From assembly GCA_965217265.1 (NCBI GenBank), contig CBDCHP010000011.1, positions 806,001-870,000 of the forward strand: a DNA stretch of 64,000 nt. Direction: 5' to 3'. This DNA is from JAGRGG01 sp965217265 (GTDB lineage: Bacteria > Pseudomonadota > Alphaproteobacteria > Geminicoccales > Geminicoccaceae). Shown in pieces: positions 57,370 to 64,000 of the stretch. The notes under the pieces are model-generated. The model did no database searches, was not told the DNA's origin, and was given only the letters and a program-made list of their open reading frames with translations. A program made the position numbers and the translations under genes. The stretch's first letter is position 1, and the number at the start of each line of letters is the position of its first letter.

Positions 57370-57530
57370 GCAACGTCATCGGCAGCCTGATCGGCATGGG
57401 CATCTTCTTGTTCTTCTTGAGCGCCATCGCCTGGAAGGTGCGCGAACTGCCGCTCCTCCTCATCATGGTCCTCGTCGCCCTGATGGCGATCGCCGACTTC
57501 GTCCGGGCGATCCGCAGCGGGGAGAGCTGA
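57366..57530 (+). CDS. Small membrane protein (54 residues) at the end of the TRAP-amidase operon
   Basis: A GTG at 57366 overlaps the amidase stop (GTGA). The product has two hydrophobic helices (IGSLIGMGIFLFFLSAIAW and LPLLLIMVLVALMAIADFV) joined by KVRE. Overlap-coupled translation and clean codon use suggest it is real. Its role is unknown; it could be a small accessory subunit of the transporter. Its stop TGA is shared with repeat H. Confidence 0.65.
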   Translation: MSNVIGSLIGMGIFLFFLSAIAWKVRELPLLLIMVLVALMAIADFVRAIRSGES

Positions 57531-57612
57531 ACGCTTCAGTGCCCCGCGGGCTTCTTGCTTTTCTTTTGCTCTTGTCCGAGGCTGGCCTTCGGCGTTGAGG
57601 CTTTTTGCGCTA
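57529..57612. repeat. Palindromic repeat, copy H (right arm missing)
   Basis: Starts GAACGCTTC, then a short arm CCCGCGGGC with a pyrimidine-rich tract, GTCCGAGGCTGGCC and a truncated end near TTTTTGCG. The GA is part of the TGA stop of the small membrane gene. It lies between convergent genes. Confidence 0.7.
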
Positions 57613-57639
57613 CCGTGTCTGACCATCGGGGTGCCGGCC

Positions 57640-59262
57640 CTACGGCGTGTCGCCGCCGTGGACGTGATGCCATACGTGGGAGATCACGACCGATCCTTCG
57701 CCGACGCCGGACGCTACGCGCTTGACGGAGCCGGTGCGGACGTCGCCGACCGCGAAGACGCCGGGGGCGGAGGTCGCGAACGGCGACGCCGCACCGATCG
57801 CCTCGCCGGTCAGCACGAAACCCTTGTCGTCCAGCGTCACGACGTCGGAGAGCCACGCCGTGTTGGGTGCCGCACCGATCATGATGAACACGCCGTTGAC
57901 GTTCATGCGCCTCACGTCGCCCGATCGCCGATCGCGCACGTCGACGGCCTCCAGCGTCTCCCCGCCGTGAAGTGCCGCAAGCTCCGTGAACGGGTGCAAC
58001 GTGATCGCCGGGTCGGCCTCCAGGCGGCTCGACAGGTAGGCCGACATGGTTTCCGCCAAGCCCGCGCCGCGGATCAGGACGTGGACGTGCTTGGCGACGC
58101 GCGCGAGGAACATCGCGGCTTGGCCGGCGGAGTTGCCGCCGCCCACGACGAGCACCTCGCGCTCGCGGCAGTAGCGCGCCTCGATTTCCGTGGCGGCGTA
58201 ATAGATGCCCGCACCCTCGAACGCCTCCAGGCGCTCGATCGGCAGCTTGCGGTACTGCACGCCGGTCGCGATCACGACCGAACGGGTCCGCACGGTCTCG
58301 CCGTCGTCCAGGCTGAGGGCGTAGTCGCCCTCGTCGCGCGCGATCGCGACGACCCGGCGCGGCATCACGAAGCGCGTGCCCAGGCGCATGGCCTGGATCT
58401 CGCCGCGCCAGCACAGATCGCCGCCGGAGATGCCGGTCGGAAAACCCATGTAGTTCTCGATGCGCGACGACGAGCCGGCCTGCCCGCCGATGACCTCGTC
58501 CTCGATCACGAGCGCGCGCAGACCCTCCGCGCCGGCGTAGACCGCGGCCGCGATGCCCGCCGGGCCACCGCCGACGATCACGGTATCGAACGTGTCCTCG
58601 GACGTCAGCGACAGGTCGAGCCCGAGCAGGCGGGCGATGGAGCGGGGGCTGGGATCGTCGATCACGCGATCGGCGAACAGGACCGCGGCACAGGCGGTTG
58701 GAAGGCTTGCCGCCGACAAGATCGCGTCGGCTTCCGGCGATCCGAGCGCCAGACGCCGCACCGCGATACGGTTACGGTCGACGAACGAGGCGATGCGGCG
58801 AAGCGCCCTGTCGTCGTCGGCGCCGATCAGCGTGAGCGCGCTCTCCCCGCTCTCGAAAACGCGTCGCCGCCGTCCTGCATAGACTGTGACGATGCGGTCG
58901 GACAGCTCCGGAACACGGGCCATCAAGTCCAGCATCGCCGCGCGCGGCACCACGCAAACCCTGGTCTCCGCGACCGCCCGAAAACCGGTCGACCACGTTC
59001 CACCGTTCAAGAACGTGATCTCGCCCATGTACTGGCCAGGCCCCAGCGTGAACCGCATCGAGCGCTTTCCGGTGGAAGCGTTGATAACCTCCAATTCGCC
59101 CTCTTCGACGAGCACGAACTCGTCCATCGCGTCGCCCGGCCGTATCACCATCGCCCCGGCCGCGAAGGTGCGCGGCGTCGCGATCTCGCGGATCGCTTCC
59201 ACGTGCGCATCGCTCAACGGCGTGCGGGGCGTCTGCTCGATGTCGATGGCAAGGGCTTCCAT
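57640..59262 (-). CDS. Cyclic-nucleotide-binding domain fused to a thioredoxin-reductase-like flavoprotein lacking CxxC
   Basis: A 540-residue fusion. Residues 20-130 form a cNMP-binding domain (VIRPGDAMDEFVLVEEGELE, FTLGPGQYMGEITFLNGG). Residues about 225-535 form an NAD(P)/FAD reductase with GGGPAGIAAAVYA, GGQAGSSSRIENYMGFP, VLVVGGGNSAGQAAMFLA and APGVFAVGDVRTGSVKR. The redox CxxC of thioredoxin reductase is missing: the equivalent region reads YYAATEIEARYCRE. The usual electron path to thioredoxin is therefore unlikely. The role may be cNMP-regulated signalling or redox sensing. Confidence 0.85.
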   Translation of the reverse strand: MEALAIDIEQTPRTPLSDAHVEAIREIATPRTFAAGAMVIRPGDAMDEFVLVEEGELEVINASTGKRSMRFTLGPGQYMGEITFLNGGTWSTGFRAVAETRVCVVPRAAMLDLMARVPELSDRIVTVYAGRRRRVFESGESALTLIGADDDRALRRIASFVDRNRIAVRRLALGSPEADAILSAASLPTACAAVLFADRVIDDPSPRSIARLLGLDLSLTSEDTFDTVIVGGGPAGIAAAVYAGAEGLRALVIEDEVIGGQAGSSSRIENYMGFPTGISGGDLCWRGEIQAMRLGTRFVMPRRVVAIARDEGDYALSLDDGETVRTRSVVIATGVQYRKLPIERLEAFEGAGIYYAATEIEARYCREREVLVVGGGNSAGQAAMFLARVAKHVHVLIRGAGLAETMSAYLSSRLEADPAITLHPFTELAALHGGETLEAVDVRDRRSGDVRRMNVNGVFIMIGAAPNTAWLSDVVTLDDKGFVLTGEAIGAASPFATSAPGVFAVGDVRTGSVKRVASGVGEGSVVISHVWHHVHGGDTP

Positions 59263-59411
59263 GGGTCTTCCCGTAACGGACTGTGTCAGCCAGACGCTGC
59301 ACCGGCCTCTGTTTAGAACATTGTTCGCGTGGGCCGGATGCGTGCCGACCTAGGCATAAAAACCGCGGCGCCTACGCTTGTCCGGGTGAAACGGGCCCAC
59401 CCCCGCCCTCG

Positions 59412-59513
59412 TCAGCGGGCGGCGAGCGCCCTCGCATTGTCTTTCAAACGTGCGATCGACGTGGTGCCGAGAATGATAAGGACGTTGGCCGCGATGGCGG
59501 TTGCGTGCGGCAT
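59412..59513 (-). CDS. Possible 33-residue membrane peptide
   Basis: An ATG at 59513 with GAGGAG 8 bases upstream starts a 33-codon frame. Its first 18 residues are hydrophobic (HATAIAANVLIILGTTSIAR), followed by a basic/Ala tail. The ribosome-binding site is strong for this region. No homologue is recognised. The rest of 59263-59828 shows no other supported gene. Confidence 0.4.
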   Translation of the reverse strand: MPHATAIAANVLIILGTTSIARLKDNARALAAR

Positions 59514-59828
59514 AGTCGTCTCCTCTTCGTTGCTCCAAGGATCAAACGACTGCGCCCCCGCCATGGCAAGACCCGGTTCGACCGGCCCTAGCTCTCGCCT
59601 ACATCGCGCACGGTCGGATCCTGATTCGAGCGCTCAAGGCTACCGTTAAACGATTGGGCGAGATCTATGTCTTCTGCGTTTGCGGACCACCCCGTTCATC
59701 GCCGTGCTTCCCGATCGTGTTTTCGTCCCAAGATCACCGAAGCGTGAAGCGTCGCCGTGGACCTTGCGGGGAGCAAAACCTATCTTCGGCGGTTGTAGAG
59801 GCCATAGCCAACCAACGAGGAGATGCCC

Positions 59829-60269
59829 GTGCGCTACCTGCACACGATGGTCCGGGTGAAGAACCTGGACGAGTCGCTCGACTTCTACTGCGACAAGCTG
59901 GGCTTGAAGGAAATTCGGCGGATGGAGAACGACGGCGGGCGCTACACGCTCGTCTTCCTCGCCGCCCCGGAGGACGAGGAAGCCGCGCGCGAGACCAAGG
60001 CGCCGATGATCGAACTGACCTACAACTGGGACCCCGAGGACTATGACGGGGGCCGCAACTTCGGCCACCTCGCCTACGTCGTCGACGACATCTATGCCAC
60101 CTGTCAGAAGCTGATGGACGCCGGCGTCACCATCAACCGCCCGCCGCGCGACGGCCACATGGCGTTCGTCAAGTCGCCGGACGGGATCTCGTTCGAACTG
60201 CTGCAAAAGGGCGACTCCAAGCCCAAGCAGGAGCCCTGGTCCTCGATGCAGAACACCGGCAAGTGGTGA
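59829..60269 (+). CDS. gloA: Lactoylglutathione lyase (glyoxalase I)
   Basis: A 146-residue enzyme that isomerises the methylglyoxal-glutathione adduct. RYLHTMVRVKNLDESLDFYC (metal-binding His), IELTYNWDPEDYDGGRNFGH and AFVKSPDGISFELLQ (Glu ligand) fit. The GTG at 59829 is favoured over the ATG two codons upstream, because GAGGAG then stands at proper spacing and relatives begin MRYLHTMVRV. Confidence 0.93.
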   Translation: MRYLHTMVRVKNLDESLDFYCDKLGLKEIRRMENDGGRYTLVFLAAPEDEEAARETKAPMIELTYNWDPEDYDGGRNFGHLAYVVDDIYATCQKLMDAGVTINRPPRDGHMAFVKSPDGISFELLQKGDSKPKQEPWSSMQNTGKW

Positions 60270-60276
60270 GGACGGC

Positions 60277-61215
60277 TCAGTAGTCCGGTTTGACGCGCAG
60301 TTCCTCGGGCGGCAGGCCGAGGATCCAGCCCTCCATCGCGAGCCACGCGCCGCGCGGCGGCTCGGGCAGCCAGCCGCGCTCGGCCGAGCGGATCATGCCA
60401 AGGAGGCCGATGAAGGCGTCGAACGCGTCGCGCGAGGCGAAGCCTTCCTCGGCCTCGTCCCAAAGCCCCTGCGCCATCTCGACGTTGATAAAGCCCGAGA
60501 GCGCCTCGCCCAGTATCGCCGCCCGGTTCTCGGGGTTGGCGATGGTGGCGTCGCCGTTCTCGGGCGCCAAGCGCCGTCGCACGTCGCTCGGGTAGCTCTC
60601 GGCCAGGACCAGCCGCCCGCCCGCGACGAGGTCGTCGAGTTCGCCGGCGTAGGGCCAGATCGCGGCGCCGAGGTCGCGCAGGGCCGGGCGGACGACCCCG
60701 TACCAAGCCGCCAGCGCCGCCCGGCCGACCTGCTGCGGGCCGATGGTCCAGAACACAGGCGCCGCCGCCGTGCGCAGCGACGTCTGCCCCTCGCAGCGGC
60801 GGCGCAGGGCGTGGGCGTTGTCGAGGCCGAGGCCCTGGACGAGGTCTTCTTGCCGCGTGCCGCCGGCGGCCGCCGGGTAGAACGGCCGATGCACGCTGAT
60901 CTCGGCGAACGCCGTGGCCGGCTCGGCGAACGCCGCGAACGCCGGCTCGTCGAGCTTGGCGAGCAGGTCGAGGAACGAGTCGAGCCAGAGCTTCTCAAGG
61001 TAGGCCTCGGGCACGCCGAGCGGCAGGTCCATCGCCAGGACGGTCGGGCGCGGCAGGTCGGCGACGAACTTCAGCAGCCATTCGTCGCGCACCGGCTGAA
61101 CGAGGTGCTCGATGCGCCAGCCCTCGCCCTTGGGCACGGCGATCGCGAGCGCGCGCGCCTCGGGCTTGATCGACCAGTCGGCGTGCAGCAGGACGGGTTT
61201 GCGTTTTGCGTTCAT
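60277..61215 (-). CDS. DUF429-family protein
   Basis: A 312-residue protein of the DUF429 family (RNase H-like fold). VLLHADWSIKPEARALAIA, TVLAMDLPLGVPEAYL, LVLAESYPSDVRRRLAP and DAFDAFIGLLGMIRS are consistent, with the acidic residues of the fold present. The function is unknown. It converges with gloA and has a 6-base gap at its 3' end. Confidence 0.72.
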   Translation of the reverse strand: MNAKRKPVLLHADWSIKPEARALAIAVPKGEGWRIEHLVQPVRDEWLLKFVADLPRPTVLAMDLPLGVPEAYLEKLWLDSFLDLLAKLDEPAFAAFAEPATAFAEISVHRPFYPAAAGGTRQEDLVQGLGLDNAHALRRRCEGQTSLRTAAAPVFWTIGPQQVGRAALAAWYGVVRPALRDLGAAIWPYAGELDDLVAGGRLVLAESYPSDVRRRLAPENGDATIANPENRAAILGEALSGFINVEMAQGLWDEAEEGFASRDAFDAFIGLLGMIRSAERGWLPEPPRGAWLAMEGWILGLPPEELRVKPDY

Positions 61216-61261
61216 GTTGGCGTTCTTAACTTACATCAACGGTAGTGCAAAGGAGATCGCC

Positions 61262-61690
61262 GTGCTCGAACGGCTCAAGGGCGTACCGATCGCCGCCAGG
61301 GTCTTGGGCTTCTCAGGGTTGATCCCGTTCGTGGCTTTGAGCCTCCTGACGCTCGCCGGGACGGCCTGGGCGCCGGGCGTGCTGCTCGGCTACGGCCTCG
61401 CCATCCTCGCCTTCATGAGCGGGATCCACTGGGGTCTGGCGATGGCGCACGGCGAGAGCGACCTCGCCCGCCTCGGCGCCAGCGTCGCCTGGGCGCTCCT
61501 CGGCTGGCTCGGCTATCTCGTCGGCGGCCCGTTCGGCCTCCTGCTGCTGGCCCTCGGCTTTGCCACCCTCCTCGTCTACGACCTGTATCAGGTCAGGCGC
61601 GGCAAGGCGCCGTCTTGGTATCCGGGCTTGCGCTGGCCGCTGACGGTGGTCGTGGTGGCGTGCCTCGTGCTGGGGGCGGTGGTGATATAA
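61262..61690 (+). CDS. DUF3429 membrane protein
   Basis: A 142-residue protein with five membrane segments (VLGFSGLIPFVALSLLTLAG, GYGLAILAFMSGIHWGLAM, ASVAWALLGWLGYLVG, PFGLLLLALGFATLLVYDLY, WPLTVVVVACLVLGAVV). SGIHWGLAM is the DUF3429 hallmark. The GTG at 61262 has AAGGAG upstream. The stop TAA overlaps repeat I. Confidence 0.78.
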   Translation: MLERLKGVPIAARVLGFSGLIPFVALSLLTLAGTAWAPGVLLGYGLAILAFMSGIHWGLAMAHGESDLARLGASVAWALLGWLGYLVGGPFGLLLLALGFATLLVYDLYQVRRGKAPSWYPGLRWPLTVVVVACLVLGAVVI

Positions 61691-61838
61691 CGCTTCGCGT
61701 TGCGCTCGCCGCGCAGGCTTTTTCTCTTTTTTTTGCTACTTGTTGGCGGAGATTGGCCTCAACACCGAAGCCAGCCCCGGCCAAAGTTGCAAAAAAGAAA
61801 AGAGAAAGGCCGTGCGCCTAGCACACGCGAAGCGTTCA
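61689..61838. repeat. Palindromic repeat, copy I (150 bp)
   Basis: Arms AACGCTTCGCGTTGCGC and GCACACGCGAAGCGTTCA, with strong T- and A-rich tracts. AA is the end of the DUF3429 TAA stop, and the final TCA is the COQ9 stop. It fills the entire gap between the two convergent genes. Confidence 0.9.
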
Positions 61839-62474
61839 CGCCGACTTGCGGCGCATGGGCGACGGGATGAAGCCGGCGAGCCTGCCCGTCGCCTTGCCGA
61901 GCTTCAAGGCGTCGTCGATGCGGCGCTCCAGGAAGGCCCAGGTGTCGACGTAGTCCTCGGAGGTGTCTTCGAGCCAGTAGAAGAAGGTCGAGAGCAGGAT
62001 GCCGACGAGCAAGGAGCGCCGGCTGTAGTAGCTGAAGCCCTCTTCCGGGCTCATCGCGAAGCCGGCCCGCTCCCAGATGACGTCGGCCGCGTGCCACACC
62101 GCCCGGCCGCTGCCCCCGACGTTGGTCGACAGGCCGCGGGCCAGCGCCGCGCGCCGGACGGCCTCCTTGTGCGGCTCCAGGACGCGCAGCCGTGCCTGGA
62201 CGAGGCGGTGGATGCGCACCCGGACGGGAAGCGACGTGAGGTCCTCGCCCTCGACGGCTTCGAGCATCTTACGGTCGGTCCAGTCGTCGAGCCACGCCAG
62301 GAGGCTGGTCGTGCCGCGCGGGAACAGCCGCGTCACCGTCGCCGGCTCCGTCTTGGCGTCGGCGGCGGCGTTCAGGAGCGTGCGCCGCCCCCAGCCGTCG
62401 AAGGCGGCGTGCATCAAGGCCGCCTCCAGCACCTCGTCCTTTTGCGCCCTGCGCCGCTTCAGCGCCTCGCTCAC
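61836..62474 (-). CDS. COQ9-family ubiquinone biosynthesis protein
   Basis: A 212-residue protein of the COQ9 family. KDEVLEAALMHAAFDGWGRR is the start helix, HAADVIWERAGFAMS and FSYYSRRSLLVGILLSTFFY with WLEDTSEDYVDTWAFLERRI the conserved lipid-binding end. COQ9 presents ubiquinone intermediates to modifying enzymes. The GTG start overlaps the deformylase stop (GTGA). Confidence 0.85.
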   Translation of the reverse strand: MSEALKRRRAQKDEVLEAALMHAAFDGWGRRTLLNAAADAKTEPATVTRLFPRGTTSLLAWLDDWTDRKMLEAVEGEDLTSLPVRVRIHRLVQARLRVLEPHKEAVRRAALARGLSTNVGGSGRAVWHAADVIWERAGFAMSPEEGFSYYSRRSLLVGILLSTFFYWLEDTSEDYVDTWAFLERRIDDALKLGKATGRLAGFIPSPMRRKSA

Positions 62475-62992
62475 CGCCTTTCCCCCTCGTTCAACTCGAC
62501 TATCATGCGCGTCGTCTCGGCCTCGAACCCCATATAGGCCAGGCTCGGCAGGCGCATAGGGTAGAGGATGCCGTCCAGGTGGTCGACCTCGTGCTGCAGG
62601 ATACGGGCCAGCATCCCCTCGGCCTCGCCCCCGACCGGCCGGCCGTCGCGGTCGAGGCCGCGATAGGTTAGCCGCGCGTGGCGGGGCACGACGCCGCGCA
62701 GGCCCGGGATCGACAGGCAGCCCTCGAAGCCGAGCGCGTCGGCCGCGCCGATCAAGTCGAGCACGGGGTTGACGAGGACGAGCGCCGGCTCGGCCCGCGT
62801 CGCCTGCGCCAGGACGACGCGCCGCCCGTCGTAGACCTGCGGTGCCGCGAGTCCGCGCCCGCCGATATCGTCGAGCGTCGCCAGCATGTCGTCGATCAGC
62901 GCCCCCACGTCGGGCGCGCCGGCGTCGTCCACGGCAACGGCCGGTTCGAGCAGGACCGGGTGGCCCCAAAGGGCGATCTTGCGCAAGGTCAT
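62471..62992 (-). CDS. def: Peptide deformylase
   Basis: A 173-residue deformylase. The three motifs are GRGLAAPQV, EGCLSIPG and QHEVDHLDG, all complete with Cys and both His metal ligands. It removes the formyl group from new proteins. Alphaproteobacteria often have two or three def genes, so this may be an accessory copy. It precedes COQ9 in the same operon. Confidence 0.92.
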   Translation of the reverse strand: MTLRKIALWGHPVLLEPAVAVDDAGAPDVGALIDDMLATLDDIGGRGLAAPQVYDGRRVVLAQATRAEPALVLVNPVLDLIGAADALGFEGCLSIPGLRGVVPRHARLTYRGLDRDGRPVGGEAEGMLARILQHEVDHLDGILYPMRLPSLAYMGFEAETTRMIVELNEGERR

Positions 62993-63031
62993 GGGTTCGT
63001 CACTGCCGTCATCTTCCCAACTCTTACCGGC

Positions 63032-63853
63032 TCAAAATTGGAAAACAATGCTCTCCCAAAAATCCACCCTCGGCGTGCAAGCGTCGCGAACAGGCACGAT
63101 GAATTTCTCCTCGTTCTCAATGCGATCGAACCGCATCCGTCGCGGCGACCAGTTGAAATATTCACTACCATCAGAAGTTTCAACGAGAAGAACACCATGA
63201 AAAAACCAACGTGAATTCATTTTATATCCAGAGTTCATCGAGTAAAACCAGAACCCACGCAAGTTCGCCAATGATTTGATTGGCTCGTCTTTGCCATGAT
63301 ACGCCAGACAAAAAGGATGATTTTGAACAATAACATTTGTCTGAAGGACAATGAGGGCGAGACACAGCAGTGACCATAGAGCGGCGGCAGTCACAATGCC
63401 TAGTCCACCTATTACTAGAACGCCGCCGGGGTGATGGAACGGCTCCTTTGTCATGAATATGATCGAGCTTATGACGGCCAAGGTAAGCACCGTCCCATGC
63501 ACCACCGCAAGTTCTTGCCCAACGCCACCAAACGCCGAAGCTATGATTGTAAAAAATAAGCCAACCAAAAAACTAAGAACCACAAGTAAAATTACGAATA
63601 CCGGCGCTATTATTAGATTTGTTGTTTTGACGATAATACTAATTGTTAATGGAACAAATGGCGACGTTAAAAATAGAACGATGAATAAAATCAACAAAGT
63701 TTCAATATTGTTCTCATATTTTTGAGCAATAAAACGATAATAATATTCTTTAATATTGTTAGGAAAAGGAGCTAAACCAAAAACAATGATAATTCCGATA
63801 ATAATACTTGAACTACGGCGATTTATAAAACATATCTTATGAGCAAATTTCAT
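63032..63853 (-). CDS. AT-rich uncharacterised membrane protein
   Basis: A 273-residue protein with an N-terminal hydrophobic helix (SIIIGIIIVFGLAPFP) and four more (LLILFIVLFLTSPFVPLTIS, APVFVILLVVLSFLVGLFFT, VVHGTVLTLAVISSIIFM, LVIGGLGIVTAAALWSLLCL), then a soluble C-terminal domain. Its AT-rich, Ile/Phe-rich composition is unlike the rest of the window. It has a GAGG ribosome-binding site. No family recognised; part of an acquired segment. Confidence 0.7.
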   Translation of the reverse strand: MKFAHKICFINRRSSSIIIGIIIVFGLAPFPNNIKEYYYRFIAQKYENNIETLLILFIVLFLTSPFVPLTISIIVKTTNLIIAPVFVILLVVLSFLVGLFFTIIASAFGGVGQELAVVHGTVLTLAVISSIIFMTKEPFHHPGGVLVIGGLGIVTAAALWSLLCLALIVLQTNVIVQNHPFCLAYHGKDEPIKSLANLRGFWFYSMNSGYKMNSRWFFHGVLLVETSDGSEYFNWSPRRMRFDRIENEEKFIVPVRDACTPRVDFWESIVFQF

Positions 63854-63883
63854 TTGATAACCTCAAAAATTTTAGACATTGGT

Positions 63884-64000
63884 TTAATGAGCGTGCGCTT
63901 CATCTTCGTCTACACTACTGTCGTATAATGGCAACCCTAAAATTGCCGTCTTCAGCGTAACATAGCTATCATATCGTTGAGGAAGGTAGCACTGGCGATG
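63884..64000 (-). CDS. Partial C-terminus of an unknown AT-rich gene (cut by window edge)
   Basis: An open frame from the window end to a TAA at 63884 encodes 38 residues (QRYDSYVTLKTAILGLPLYD, then SSVDEDEAHAH). It lies 30 bases upstream of the membrane gene, in the same direction, which would suit an operon. Too short for identification. Confidence 0.35.
   Translation of the reverse strand, partial: HRQCYLPQRYDSYVTLKTAILGLPLYDSSVDEDEAHAH

Overview
The window is chromosomal DNA from a high-GC alphaproteobacterium, probably a free-living heterotroph. Signs of this are the DUF177-plsX-fabH-ihfA-merR block beside a ubiquinol-cytochrome c chaperone gene and a divergent bamE. COQ9, a phasin, flagellar fliI-fliJ, methylmalonyl-CoA mutase, many ABC and TRAP transporters, and frequent GTG/TTG starts with 4-nt start/stop overlaps fit the same picture. 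The genus cannot be fixed from the sequence. No rRNA, tRNA or CRISPR array was seen.

Layout. 1-5.0 kb (minus): end of a haem-exporter locus (ccmB', ccmA) behind the tail of a branched-chain-type ABC operon (solute-binding protein, livF, an unknown protein, a PaaK-like ligase). 5.1-7.6 kb: an AT-rich insert carrying an HTH-ImmA/IrrE protease gene and a DUF4411 PIN-like gene, split by a complete IS1-family element with an 8-bp target duplication. 8.2-16.6 kb: a gene graveyard. It holds an IS481 remnant, broken haem/iron genes (TonB receptor, HmuV-type ATPase, DUF2325, DUF1111, imelysin) and a decayed TRAP-amidase operon. 16.6-21.1 kb: a chimeric solute-binding/amidohydrolase ORF, then an intact polar amino acid ABC operon. 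21.3-31.1 kb: HNH protein, phasin, LOG protein, molybdopterin oxidoreductase large subunit, a TauA-like binding protein, upp plus DUF1688 (uracil catabolism), and a degenerate 2-hydroxyacid dehydrogenase. 31.1-35.3 kb: IS1595 remnant, patatin, peroxiredoxin, DUF4114 and Uma2 proteins. 35.3-45.2 kb: mutAB and the conserved merR/ihfA/fabH/plsX block, then bamE and a cation exchanger. 45.4-50.5 kb: a GGDEF-EAL gene, fliIJ, quinone reductase. 50.5-57.5 kb: sufE, a Uma2 pseudogene, an SDR gene and an intact TRAP-amidase operon. 57.6-63.0 kb: cNMP/thioredoxin-reductase fusion, gloA, DUF429, DUF3429, COQ9 and a deformylase. 63.0 kb to the end: a second AT-rich segment.

The most unusual feature is a dispersed family of long palindromic repeats (about 115-150 bp, nine full or partial copies). 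They sit at gene 3' ends, often between convergent genes. Each outer arm starts TGAACGC or TAACGC, so the repeat itself often supplies the stop codon of the flanking gene, and the GC-rich arm plus T-tract looks like an intrinsic terminator in both directions. One copy was split by an IS1595-type element.

Caution: several frameshifts are single-base changes in homopolymer runs and could be consensus errors. The in-frame stops, deletion fusions, lost 5' ends and the perfect palindrome are harder to explain that way.
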